The notes: generated by a model not told the origin, from the letters alone. A stretch of 64,000 nt of DNA from Mortierella sp. BCC40632 (GCA_011634665.1 WAEK01000006.1:949001-1013000), one strand, 5' to 3'. Shown: positions 23,779 through 36,098, numbered from the stretch's first letter. Made by a program: numbers and translations.

Positions 23779-24415
23779 GGACAAGGAGTTCCTGAACTAG
23801 CAGTGCAGGGGACATGCTTTCGAAGAGAAAGAGTCCCGTTGCTATTCTCTCTCCACTACAATGCACTCCTCTTCCCTCCAATACTCTCCCCGCATGGAAA
23901 AGCAGTTGCCTCATGAATAGCTTAAATCTCCGACCTGCAACCCATTGTTTCGCTCCGTGCTTGTCCACTCCACACCTGAGCCTGTTATGCCCGAATCCTC
24001 TGCAGCACCTGCAAATTATCCAACAAAGCACTGTCCCATTTGCTATGCTTTGCGCAACAGTAGTATCCTCAAGAGCTGAAATGGGAGTACTAGCGACTGC
24101 TCTGCGCATTTCAAGATTTCTGTTAGCCACCTGTGTCCTTTGACAACCCTTTTCATTATCATACATTGATTTTATTTACATCTTCCACCTTTCAATGCTC
24201 TCATTGAAGCGAACATGCACTGTCAAAGAGCGCATACCCCATGCGATAGCTGCTGTGTTATATACAAATGTACTCTTGTCATCGTTTCTAAACTACACTG
24301 ATCTTCATCCGAGGAAAGTGAGGGTAGTGGGCTAGAAAAAATTGTTCAGAGCGCAAAGAATAGAGAAACGTTAGTGTCAGTTCAGTCTCTGAGGAGTACA
24401 ACAAACTATTCGTTT
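23778..24415. other. Intergenic, 3' of the cysteine-module gene
   Basis: This 638-nt stretch lies downstream of the giant gene's stop codon (24416) and upstream of the kelch pseudogene. A minus-strand ATG frame (24166-23672, 164 codons) runs through the poly-T tract as a lysine run and shows no domain. I treat it as chance. Confidence 0.45.
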
Positions 24416-27400
24416 TCAGTCTCTTGATGTTTTAAATGTCTGGATTATTACCTCGGCATCTGGGTCACCTGTTGGTGTGGGTGTTGGGATCTGGTTGGCG
24501 ATCACACAGTCCAAGATCTGCTTGCATCCGTCCAAGAAGATCTTAATAGGCTCTGAGATACGACCCACAAGTGGGAGACTGCCGATAACAGTGTTGATGG
24601 TGCTCAATGCAGTGTAGGCTGTTTGGATAAGAGCCACAGATCCACCCTCGACAGCGTTAAAGAACGCATCTGTAAGACTCTTGACAGTACCGGCAATAGG
24701 TGGTCCAATAAGAGGAACCTCGCTGATAATGTTAAGAACTCCATTAACCAAAAGCTGGAGAATCCTAAGCACCGTGAAGCAGTCCTTTGGACCACCACCG
24801 CAGTCTCCTGGGACATCTGTGATTCCAACAATGTTGAGCAGACGATCCGCAATCTCCTTCGTGACATCGTTTTGTGGCAAAAGACCTAAGACTGAACCCA
24901 AGGACCTGACAATCGAGATAATTCCTCCGACTGCTGTTGCTAAACCATTCTGCAAATCGATGAGCTCCTTCTTGACTGCATCCAAGAAAGGAGTTGCAAT
25001 CAATGGACCGATAATAGGAATCTGGCCAAGAATATTCTCAATAGCCTGAACAAAGTCTGCGAGGGCTCCCTGGAGTCGCTGTCTGTAGGCAGAGCACTTG
25101 TCGGCAAAAACGGTAACATTGAATCCTGTAAACCAACCAACCAAACATACAAAGAAACAAAAACGAGTTAGTCATCTGCCCAGTTTCCGAGATAAAGGTA
25201 TCAGACTGCCTGTGTTCAAAACTGCCGTACCTCTGCAAATCAGGGCGCTCTTTGCTGCCTCGAACAGAATGTCAACTCCATCAGCAATATCAGAGTACGT
25301 CTTGCGGTCTCCCGAGATCTGACCGATAATCAAGTTCAGCTGCTGGCCAGCGTCATCCAGTCTATCAGTCTTGTTGGTCGCAAATGTGTAGTCAATGCTG
25401 TCTGTAGCGTTCTTGATGCGAGCATTTAGCGTGTTCAGTGCAGTCGAATTGGCGCCGGGGATGCCGCTTAGGAAACTGACCAATGCAGTTGTGCTGTCCC
25501 TGACGTCGTTGTAGAACTTCTCAATACCAACACAGTCGGTTGCATTGAGCTTCGTGCAGCGGATGAGGTCACGGATTGGTACCAACATAAGCTTCAGATT
25601 GTCGATCAAAGGCTGTGCCCATTCCCAGCCGCCATTGACGCCTAGCTGGATGATGCGACGGACTACAGGGATTAAACCTTGCGTTGTTCTAAGCAATGAT
25701 CCTGCGGCAGCCTCGAGCGCAGCGGCTTCGCCTTGGTTCAGTGTAATGTTCGCCTTGGCTTTTTGCATAAGATCCAACATTGATGGGAATGTGAGAGTAA
25801 TTGGAGTGGTGATATTGCGAGTTGCCTTCAGGTTCTGAAGTACAAAAGTCTCGATAGCACTGACACCCAAAATATTGGTAACGTTGGTGATAGATGGGAT
25901 GGTAGTGTCAATAGCCTTGAGTAGACTGTTGGTCTGTGTAATGCAGTCAAGTCTGCAGGTGTTGTTCGGGGCGGTGTGCATGCATCCTGCTGTGCAGTTT
26001 TCAATCGGCGAGGGTGTCGCTCCAATGCCGCTGCACTTGTAGAGCGTCTCCTTCTCAAGGTTACAGCTGGTTGGGAAGTTCGAACCGCATGTCTAAGAGA
26101 GAAAGCAGACGTTAATAACATATAAAAAATCCAAGGATTTGCAACAAACGGGATGTTTACGGTCTTCTCTTACATCTGTCGAGCCCTTGCACTTGCATGG
26201 ATCAGTGCAAACGTCATTAGGAGTACCCTTAACACAAGCTTGGTCGCCACAGCTAGCCTTGAGAACTGGGTCCTCTCCCGCTTTGCAAGTGTAGAGCGAA
26301 TTTGGAGAGAGGTTGCATTTGTCTGCAAACGTTGAGCCGCACTTGTCACCATCGCTAGGGCACTTGCAGTCGGAAACACACTCACCGTTGACACATCCGA
26401 ATGTGCATACTGTGGTTGTTCCTTCGGGACACTGGACAGACAAATTGGAGGTATAATTGCAGTTCGGTGGGAATGCATCTCCACAGACCTTTCCAGTACC
26501 CTTACACTTGCACGAATTTGAATCACCGCAGATGTCATTGCCTCCGGGGACCTGAACACAAATCTGAGAGTCCAGGCAGGCATTCTTCTTCGCGGGCTTC
26601 GCATCAACAGCGCTGCATCCGTACAATGAGTTGGGTTCATATCCACAGCTTGGGGGGAACGCGCTGCCACACGTATCCATGGCCTTCTTGCACATGCATG
26701 GATCGTCCTTGCATTTGTCTGGACCGGGAAGTACTTCACATCCAGCAGTACAAGTTGCATTAACGGTAGGTTTAGCTCCAATACTGTCACAGTTCAAGAG
26801 TGTGGTGTTGCCAAGACCGCAGACTGGATCGAAGGTTGATGCGCAAACCTAAAGAAAAAAATGATACGAATTGTCAGTGTCAGAATATATCACGGATGAC
26901 CGAGCCTGAGAATCGAGGGAGAAGAAAGATAGTACAACTTACAGGCTCTGCAGCCTTGCACGCGCATTGATCGATACAAGTATCATCTGTCATGGCATTG
27001 AAGGCAGCCGCTGCCTTGACTAAGTTTGCGGAGCAAACTCCAGGCTTACAGTCCTTAGAAATGGTAGGCACCTCGCCATTCTTGCATTGATAGAGCGTAT
27101 CATTGGCTAGGCTGCATGAAGCTGGGAATGTTGAGCCGCACTTCTTGCTATCATCCTTGCATAAGCACTCTGGGGGGATACAGATCGGTCCAGTGGTAGA
27201 GTTTGCGCAGATCTCAGTGCCCTGGCAGTCTTTGACCTTCTCGGGAAGACCATTTGCGCACTTGTAGATGCTCTCTGCTGGGAGCTTGCAGAGAGGATCA
27301 AACTCCTTGGAACACTTGGTGTCGGCACCGGTACACTTGCATGTAGGCTCGCAGATATCATTTCCTGACTGAACGACACAGTTTCCATTTGAGCACTTCT

Positions 27401-30400
27401 CCTTGACCTTGGGGGCAGTCTTAGCGCCTGCGGAGCAGTCATAAAGGGTTGAGTTATCCAGATTACATCCAGCAGGGAACTGAGAGCCGCAAGTATCTTC
27501 AGCGTTCTGACAGGTGCAGTCAGGTGCACAAGAGTCATTGGCGCCTTGAGCAACAACACAACCGGCTGGGCAATTCTGGTCAGCGACAGGCTTGGCACCG
27601 GCAGCAGAGCATGTGTAGAGGGTCGAGTTCGAAAGTCCACAGGTGCTTGGGAACGTTGAGCCACAGGCTTTGGTATTATCCTTGCAAACACATGGGTCAA
27701 CATTACAGATATCATTGCCATCTTGAACCAAGCATCCAATTGTACCGCAGTCCTTGCTTAGCGTAGGTACAGCGTCCTTAGCCGAGCACTTGTACAGAGT
27801 TGTCTTGCTGAGATTGCACGAGTCAGGGAACGCCGAGCCACAAGTATCGAAGTTGTCTTTGCAGACGCATGGGTCGTCAGCACATTTGTCAGGTCCACTG
27901 GCAACCACACATCCAGCCTTGCAGTCGGTACCAGCTTGAGGGTCAGCTCCCTTGCCGCTACAGGTGTAGAGTGTCTCCGCCTTGAGACCACACTTGGCAT
28001 CGAACACCTTACCACAGACCGGGTCGGCATCTTGACACTTGCAGGTGTCTGGAGGCGTTGGCTTACAAACATCGGGACCAGCCTGGACCAAGCATTCTCC
28101 AGAGGTACATTTCTGAGGATTGGCAGGCTTACCACCCTTAGTTGGGCACGAGTACAAAGAAGCCTTGTCAAGGCCACAAGAATCGGGGAAGGCTGAACCA
28201 CAGGCAGCATCGGTATCCTTGCAGGCACATGGATCAACTGGTGTGCACTGGTCAGTTCCGTTGACTGTCTTACATTCGCCAGTCTCGCACTTCTGACCAC
28301 TTGTAGGCTTTCCACCCTTGGCAGGACACTGGTACAAAGTACCCTTGTCAAGACCACAGGAGTCAGGAAGAGATGAACCGCAGACAGGCTTAGTGTCCTT
28401 GCAGGCGCATGGGTCGACTGGTGTGCATTGGTCGGTTCCGTTGACTGTCTTACATTCTCCAGACGCACACTTCTGACCATTCGTAGGCTTTCCACCCTTG
28501 GCAGGACACTGGTACAAAGTACCCTTGTCAAGACCACAGGAGTCAGGAAGAGATGAACCGCAGACAGGGTTGGTGTCCTTGCAGGCGCATGGATCAACTG
28601 TTGTGCACTGGTCGGTTCCGTTGACTGTCTTACATTCTCCAGATGCACACTTCTGACCATTCGTAGGCTTTCCACCTTTGGCAGGACACTGGTACAAAGT
28701 ACCCTTGTCAAGACCACAGGAGTCAGGGAGAGATGATCCGCAGACAGGCTTAGTGTCCTTGCAGGCACATGGGTCTTCAGCACATTTGTCAGGTCCACTG
28801 GCAACCACACATCCAGCCTTGCAGTCGGTACCAGCTTGAGGGTCAGCTCCCTTGCCGCTACAGGTGTAGAGTGTCTCCGCCTTGAGACCACACTTGGCAT
28901 CGAACACCTTACCACAGACCGGGTCGGCATCTTGACACTTGCAGGTGTCTGGAGGCGTTGGCTTACAAACATCGGGACCAGCCTGGACCAAGCATTCTCC
29001 AGAGGTACATTTCTGAGGATTGGCAGGCTTACCACCCTTAGTTGGGCACGAGTACAAAGAAGCCTTGTCAAGGCCACAAGAATCGGGGAAGGCTGAACCA
29101 CAGGCAGCATCGGTATCCTTGCAGGCACATGGATCAACTGGTGTGCACTGGTCAGTTCCGTTGACTGTCTTACATTCTCCAGACGCACACTTCTGACCAT
29201 TCGTAGGCTTTCCACCCTTGGCAGGACACTGGTACAAAGTACCCTTGTCAAGACCACAGGAGTCAGGAAGAGATGAACCGCAGACAGGCTTAGTGTCCTT
29301 GCAGGCGCATGGGTCGACTGGTGTGCACTGGTCGGTTCCGTTGACTGCCTTACATTCTCCAGATGCACACTTCTGACCACTTGTAGGCTTTCCACCCTTG
29401 GCAGGACACTGGTACAAAGTACCCTTGTCAAGACCACAGGAGTCAGGAAGAGATGAACCGCAGACAGGCTTAGTGTCCTTGCAGGCGCATGGATCAACTG
29501 GTGTGCATTGGTCTTTACCGCCAGATGTCTTGCATTCGCCAGTCTCGCACTTCTGACCATTCGTAGGCTTTCCACCTTTGGCAGGACACTGGTACAAAGT
29601 ACCCTTGTCAAGACCACAGGAGTCAGGGAGAGATGAACCGCAGACAGGGTTGGTGTCCTTGCAGGCACATGGGTCTTCAGCACATTTGTCAGGTCCACTG
29701 GCAACCACACATCCAGCCTTGCAGTCGGTACCAGCTTGAGGGTCAGCTCCCTTGCCGCTACAGGTGTAGAGTGTCTCCGCCTTGAGACCACACTTGGCAT
29801 CGTAAACCTTACCACAGACCGGGTCGGCATCTTGACACTTGCAGGTGTCTGGAGGCGTTGGCTTACAAACATCGGGACCAGCCTGGACCAAGCATTCTCC
29901 AGAGGTACATTTCTGAGGATTGGCAGGCTTACCACCCTTAGTTGGGCACGAGTACAAAGAAGCCTTGTCAAGGCCACAAGAATCGGGGAAGGCTGAACCA
30001 CAGGCAGCATCGGTATCCTTGCAGGCACATGGATCAACTGGTGTGCATTGGTCTTTACCGCCAGATGTCTTACATTCGCCAGTCTCGCACTTCTGACCAT
30101 TCGTAGGCTTTCCACCCTTGGCAGGACACTGGTACAAAGTACCCTTGTCAAGACCACAGGAGTCAGGGAGAGATGAACCGCAGACAGGGTTGGTGTCCTT
30201 GCAGGCGCATGGGTCAACTGGTGTGCATTGGTCTTTACCGCCAGATGTCTTACATTCGCCAGTCTCGCACTTCTGACCATTCGTAGGCTTTCCACCCTTG
30301 GCAGGACACTGGTACAAAGTACCCTTGTCAAGACCACAGGAGTCAGGGAGAGATGAACCGCAGACAGGGTTGGTGTCCTTGCACTCACAAGGGCCAGGCT

Positions 30401-33400
30401 TACACTGGTCGGGGCCAGACTGAATATCGCACTGATTGTCTGTGCAGACCTTGGACAAGACTGGATCGGTGCCTGCACCTCCAGGGCAGTTGTACAGAGC
30501 GCCAGAATTCAATTTGCAGGCACTAGGGAAGGCGCTACCACAGACATCGTCCTTGTCCTTGCACTTGCAATCGTCGGACGCAGCGCAAGAATCATCACCA
30601 GCGTTGATAATACATCCCTTCGTGCATTCAGTATCGAGGACTGGATCTGCACCAGCAGATGCGCACTTGTAAAGACTGGTGGCCTTGAGATTGCACTTGC
30701 CTGGGAATGTTGATCCGCAGAACTGTTGATGCCAAGTTGGATGTATCAGTTATTTTTGTCAAAACTTAATGTTACCCGAATCGAGCTCAATGTATAATCA
30801 AAGCACTTACCAGACCGGGCTCGGAGCACTTGCAGGAATTGGCGCACTTGTCATTGGTAGCCTCAGCAACAAAAACTTCAGCGGCGCTGGTCGCAGCCAT
30901 GCTCGACGAGGCACATCGTTCAGGATAACAATCCTGAAGGTAGGTTGGGTTTCCGCCTTTCTTGCATGTGTATAGCGATGTAGCCTTGAGCTTGCATGAC
31001 AATGGGAATGATTCACCGCAAACTGTGCCATCATCGGGACACTTGCAATCGTTGGAGACACACTCAGCCGTGGCACCCTTATCAACACAAGTCTCTGTGC
31101 CATCGCACTTCTTAACCAACTCAAGGCCTCCCTTGCCATCACAACGATAAACCGAGTTACTTTCTGTCTTGCAGCTGTCTGGTAGGCCATTCGAACACAA
31201 GGTATGGGTACCCTTGCAGTCGCATGTCTCTACGCCACATCTAGCACCTTCAGGCTCGGGTTTCTTGATACACTTGCTACCAGGGTTACAGATCTGAACA
31301 GGCTCCGGCTTGGTTCCCTTGCCACCTGGGCATCTATAAATCGTGTTTGGATCGGCCTTGCAACTGGCAGGAAGTTCTGAGCCGCAAATAGGGGAAGAGC
31401 TAGGGCAAGTGCAGTCATCAGGATTACATGAGTCATCACCAGTGTTGACTGTGCATCCTCCAGCGCCGCAGGTCTGTTGAGGCGTAGGCTTTTGACCCTT
31501 GCCAGCGCACTTGTATAGAGCAGAGGTATCCAATCCGCATTTTGGTGGGAATGTCGACCCACAGACCTATTATAGTATTGTTTTCATGTATCGGGTTAGT
31601 CTCTAATTTGATAATTACCATTTTAGAAATAGTAAATAAGATTAAAACTTACGAGACCCGAACCAGTACACAAGCAAGAGTCGAGACATTGGTCGCTCGT
31701 GGCCTCTGCAGTAAAGACGGCAGTAGCAGTCATGGCAGCCTTGGAAGTAACGCAACGCTCGGGATAACAGTCCTGGTATATAAGTGGTGCACTGCCCTTT
31801 TTGCAGATGTAAAGGGAAGTCTTGGACAGCTTGCAGGAGAGTGGGAAGGCCTCTCCGCAGATCACACCATCATCATGACACTTGCAGTCTTCAACAACGC
31901 AGTTTGCCCCGTCAGAAACAGTAACACAAGCCTGAGTACCGTCACACTTCTTGACAAGCTCCGGCTTTCCGGTTGAGGTACACCTGTAGATCGAGTTCTT
32001 ATCAACACCACAGTTGTCAGGGAAGATATTTCCACAAATCTCAATATCACCCTTACAGTCGCAGGTTCCTCCTCCACAAACGGCTCCTTCAGGAAGTGGC
32101 TTCTTCTGGCATTGAGTGCCGGGTCTGCAGAGCTCGATTGGTACTGGCTTGGTGCCACGACCACCAGGACAGATGTAAATCGTGTTTGGGTCAGCTTTGC
32201 AGCTTGCAGGAAGCTCAGATCCACAGACTGGAGCCGGGGTCGAGCCTGAGCAAGTGCAGTCATCAGGGCTGCAAGTGTCGTCGCCAGTGTGAACTGTGCA
32301 TCCACCGACGTCACAGTCTTGGGTCTTCTTTGGATCTGCTCCAGCGCCATCGCACTTGTAGAGTGCGAATCTTGAATACTTGCATTTAGGTGGGAATGTT
32401 GAACCACAGACCTATAAAATAGTTTTGTTAATCGATCGTTTTCTAAGCACCCACGCTTACTGAACGCAGTCTAATGAACACTTTAGAGTGGCAACTTACA
32501 TCTCCCTTTCCTGTGCACTTGCACGAATCAAGACATGTATCGGAAGCCATGGAGGAGAAAACTGCGGCGGCAGAGAACGAAGCCTTGGAACCGATGCACC
32601 GGTCAGGATAGCAATCCTTCTGGGCAACGGGGTCCTGACCCTTCTTGCAGGTGTAGAGCGTTGTCTTTGAAAGACGGCATCGAGAAGGGAACACCTCGCC
32701 ACAAATGGAACCATCATCGGGGCACTTACAATCACCATTCGTGCAAGTAGCTCCGTCAGCAACAAGGACACATTCATCGCCGCCTGTACACACTTTGACC
32801 GGCTGCGGTTTACCATCTGTAGTACACTTGTAGACAAAATTCTTGGACATACCACACCTATCAGGGAAGGTATGACCACAAACTTCATAGTCTCCCTTGC
32901 AGTCACATGTGCTACCTCCGCAAATAGCGCCAACGGGGAGTGGTCTCTTGAGACAAATGGTTCCAGGCTTGCAGATCTCAACTGGCACAGGTCGGGTACC
33001 ATGGCCACCAGGGCAGACATAAACTGTATTCAGATCAGCCTTGCACGAATCTGGAAGTTCGCTTCCACAAACATGGTTAAATCCAGTTCCGGGGCAAGTG
33101 CAGTCATCAGGATTACAGCTATCATCACCTCCATTGACAGTGCATCCTCCAGGACCGCATTGCTCCGAAGGTGAGGGCTTTTGACCGCTGCTGTCACATT
33201 TGTAAAGCGTAGAAGACAGGTAGCCGCACCTTGGAGGGAATGTTGATCCACAAACCTATCAACATATTCACAAGGGTTAAAAAGTCAGAGTTCCATCTCA
33301 GCCCAGCAGCCTTTGTTAATTACAGGTACAAGAGTAAAGGGTACTTACGAGTCTCCTCTCACCACACGTGCAAGAGTCTGTGCATCGTTCAGTTACTGCT

Positions 33401-36098
33401 TCGGCTGAAAAGACAGCCGCGGCAGCCATGGTTGCCTTAGTTGAAGAGCATCGGTCGGGGTAACAGTCACGTTGGAAAACGGGCGATTCACCCTTTACGC
33501 ACGCGTACAAAGCATTGGCAACCAACTTGCAGGACCGAGGGAATGCTTCACCACAAATACTTCCAGTGTCGGGGCACTTGCAGTCCTTATTGCCGCAGAT
33601 AGCACCATCGGAGATACTAACACATTCCTGGGAACCATCGCACTTCTTGACCAGCTGAGCCTTGCCATCTGCAGTGCATTTGTAGACCGAGGTCTTATCA
33701 AGACCGCATCTGTCAGGGAAGATGCTACCGCAGACTTCAATATCACCCTTGCAGTCGCAAGTGGATGTACCGCAGATGGCTCCTTCCGGAAGTGGACGAG
33801 TCTGGCATTGAGTTCCAGGCTTACAAATCTCCTTTGGAATGGGCTTCGTGCCTCTACCATTAGGGCAGAAGTAAATCGTGCCTGGATCGGCTCCACACTC
33901 AATAGGAAGATCGTAACCACAGACAGGACCATTTCCGGAGCCGGGGCATTGGCAGACTTCAACTGCTTCGCCTTCATCGCCCCTGCAGCCGCCGCCGCCG
34001 ACACGGGTAATACAACCATTTCGACAGATCTTTTCCATAGTCGGCTTGGATCCCTTTGAAGTACAAAGGTAAAGAGCTTCTGGCTGAAGTTGGCATCCTC
34101 GAGGGAACGTGGAGCCGCAGTACTATTCAAAGCCCAAAGATTAAGGATTAGTACATTGAATGAAAGTCGTTCAGGAGAATAACGATGGGCAGTAGTAGTA
34201 GCAGCAGCAACACAAAAAAAAAATGGTTTGGACGAACCTTGCCAGCAGAGGTACACGAGCACGAGTCCTGGCAGACATCATCTGTGAACACCTTGGATGC
34301 ATCGTAGGCAGCCTTGGAGCCAGTACACCGACCAGGGAGACATGTCTTGTCGAGAACAGGGCTCTCTCCCTTCTTACACTTGTAGAGGGAGACAGCAGAG
34401 AGACGACAAGAAGCAGGGAAAGTGTCACCACAGAGAACGCCATCACGTGGACATTTGCAGTCGTTGGATGCACAGACGGCACCGTCAGCAAGAGCGACAC
34501 ACTCCTCGCTGCTCGTACACTTCTTGACGAGTTCTAGAGCGCTTCCAACCCCAGTACACTTGTAGATTGCGTTCTCTTGCAGACCACAAGTATCAGGGAG
34601 CTGACTCGAGCAGACTTCAGCATTGCCTGCGCAGAAGCATTCTTCATATCCACAAACGGGATCCTTGTTTGCCTTGGGCAAGCACTTGGTTCCGGGCAAG
34701 CAAATCCTCAACACCTCAAGTTTACCCTTGTTGCAATGGTAGACCGTGTTGGGATCTGCCTTGGACTCGGGAGGAAGTTCCGATCCACAGACAGGCTTTG
34801 TGAGGTCACACTTGCCATCACATTTGCCGCGGCCGTTTGCCTCAGCGACACAGCCAGCTCCGTCGGTACAGACCTTGATGAGCTCTGGACGTTTACCAAC
34901 CTCAGTGCACCTGTACAGCGCATTAGGCTTGAACTTGCATCCATAGAGCTGGGTACCGCAGAACTCGCCAACGGCAACACAGCGATCCCTATAAGGATGG
35001 GCATTCTTTTTCTTGTTGCTGTGTTTACCATGTTTACCGTGCTTGGCGTGCTTGGCGTGCTTGCCATGCTTGCCATGCCTGCCATGCTTACGGTGCCTGC
35101 CATGCTTGCCATGCTTACGGTGCTTGACGTGTTTACCATTTTTTTTGTGCTTCTTGTGGGACCAGAGAGCAGATTCGTCCTGGGAACCTGATAGACCATC
35201 CTGATCACCCACTTGGTCATCTTCCTCATCTCCTTCCTTTTCATCTTCCTCCTCTTCTTGGTCTCCTTCGTCTTGATCATCGTCTTGATCATCGTCTTGA
35301 TCATCGTCTTGCTCGTCTGCCTCGTCTTCGTCTGCCTCGTCCGAGGCTTCTTCGGTCTCGTCATTGTCATCGTCGGCCTCATTGTCTTCGGCCTTATCTG
35401 CGGCCTCATCTTCAGCCGCAACTTCGGCAGCACATGCCGCTGGAAGTTCTTTGGAGCAGGGCTTGTCCATAATAATGTAGACCTGCTGGTCCTTCGAACC
35501 TCCTCCTCCATTGTTCTCAGAAGTCCATGTGGTTTGGACCTGGGATGCCATTGCCTCGTCTTGGGGAACTCCCGACTCAAGTTTGGATACAGAGCGATGT
35601 CGAGCTCTGCACTTGATATGGTCGATCACGTACGAGTCGCAGACAAGGTTGAGTTGTCTCACTATACCGTACCCGCGAGGCAAATGAACAAATAACAATA
35701 AAACGTTTCAATGTGAGAAGGAATGTAATGCAGCGAATTATCGTGACACGCGCACATGTGTATGTGATTGTGGGGGACATGCATGGCGGAGAGTAACACC
35801 TACTTGGCACGGAGTGGCGATTCTTGCGGTGGGGTTTGACATGATGGCCACCATGATGATGGTGCTTCCCATGCTTCTTGTGGTGGTGGTGTCCACCACC
35901 ATGGTTCCACTCGGCCCCAACTCCTTGTTGTTGCTGGTCTGCGGGCAGGACATTGCTATCAGCAAAGTTCGCATTGAACGCATCTTGACCTTGACTGGCG
36001 TCGGCACCCTGATCGGCTTCAACAGAAGACGCGACCAGAGCCAAGCCAGCTACCGTCAGCACTATGGCAGCGGTGACTCTCTTCGAAAGCAGCCTCAT
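24416..36098 (-). CDS. Giant secreted protein with about 46 cysteine-rich modules
   Basis: Ten exons are inferred: 36098-35804, 35661-34238, 34122-33349, 33255-32500, 32411-31653, 31566-30811, 30722-26943, 26848-26174, 26092-25231 and 25125-24416. They sum to 10,791 nt, or 3,596 residues, in one frame. The N-terminus is a signal peptide (MRLLSKRVTAAIVLTVAGLA). A His/Lys-rich stretch (HHHHKKHGKHHHHGG), a long Asp/Glu tract and a KHGKHG-type basic tract follow. Residues of about 330-3110 are modules of about 60 residues with the pattern VCGS-x-(F/L)P-x2-C-x5-(T/S)LY-x-C, then C-x3-C and D-x-C-x-C. I count 4 modules in each of exons 2-6, 21 in exon 7, 4 in exon 8 and 1 in exon 9. The last ~480 residues are cysteine-poor and helical. 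No GPI signal is seen. The cysteine spacing recalls small carbohydrate-binding (CBM19-like) or other disulfide modules, but I cannot assign a family. The role is unknown; wall-associated or secreted scaffold is an inference. Confidence 0.85.
27861..30380 (-). repeat. Nested tandem array: 180-bp modules in a 900-bp higher-order unit
   Basis: Within exon 7 the sequence repeats at an exact 900-bp offset: lines at 27901, 28801 and 29701 are identical over 60 nt, as are those at 28021/28921/29821, 28081/28981/29881 and 28141/29041/29941. Each 900-bp unit holds five 60-residue modules of three types. In coding order these are one ACGSAFPDSC type, one VCGK(V)(F/Y)DAKC type and three VCGSSLPDSC types. 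Eight copies of the last type are present, starting at about 28321, 28501, 28681, 29221, 29401, 29581, 30121 and 30301. The array length is a multiple of three throughout, so copy number could change without breaking the frame. Confidence 0.95.
30811..34122 (-). repeat. Four duplicated four-module exons (exons 3-6 of the giant gene)
   Basis: Exons 34122-33349, 33255-32500, 32411-31653 and 31566-30811 are 774, 756, 759 and 756 nt. Each starts with a (V/Y)CGSTFP module and runs through four modules of the same order. Each ends with the same spacer type (C-Y-P-(D/E)-R-C, an Ala-rich stretch with AVF, then C-x3-C-x-C and a few residues). All borders are phase 0. The introns between them are 82-93 nt. 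The second half of exon 2 has the same plan. This is the pattern expected from duplication of a whole exon. Confidence 0.85.
34980..35420 (-). other. Charged linker in the giant protein: acidic then Lys/His-rich tract
   Basis: In exon 2 the coding strand encodes about 70 residues dominated by Asp and Glu, including three DDDQ repeats. After a short polar segment come about 55 residues of repeated (K/R)HGKHG units. The plus-strand frames over this segment are open but are only shadows. Such paired acidic and basic tracts could interact with each other, with cell-wall polymers or, through the histidines, with metal ions; this is inference. Confidence 0.7.

Noticed and set aside
23672..24166. 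164-codon minus-strand ATG ORF
   Set aside because: Runs through a 31-nt poly-T as poly-lysine and has no domain; it straddles the start region of a pseudogene.
27861..30380. Regular repeats with constant spacing that could suggest CRISPR
   Set aside because: Units are 180 and 900 bp, coding, and not short palindromic repeats with unique spacers; the genome is fungal.
27758..30478. A 906-codon minus-strand frame rich in TRVLCTSV repeats
   Set aside because: It is the shadow of the giant gene in another frame. The repeat array keeps all frames open, and only the CGS/LYQC frame has a signal peptide, splice-consistent ends and conserved cysteines.
35213..35695. 160-codon plus-strand hydrophobic frame (LLVSFVLIIVLIIVL…)
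   Set aside because: It is the antisense of the acidic Asp/Glu tract (GAT/GAC codons read in reverse as Ile/Val/Leu), not a membrane protein.
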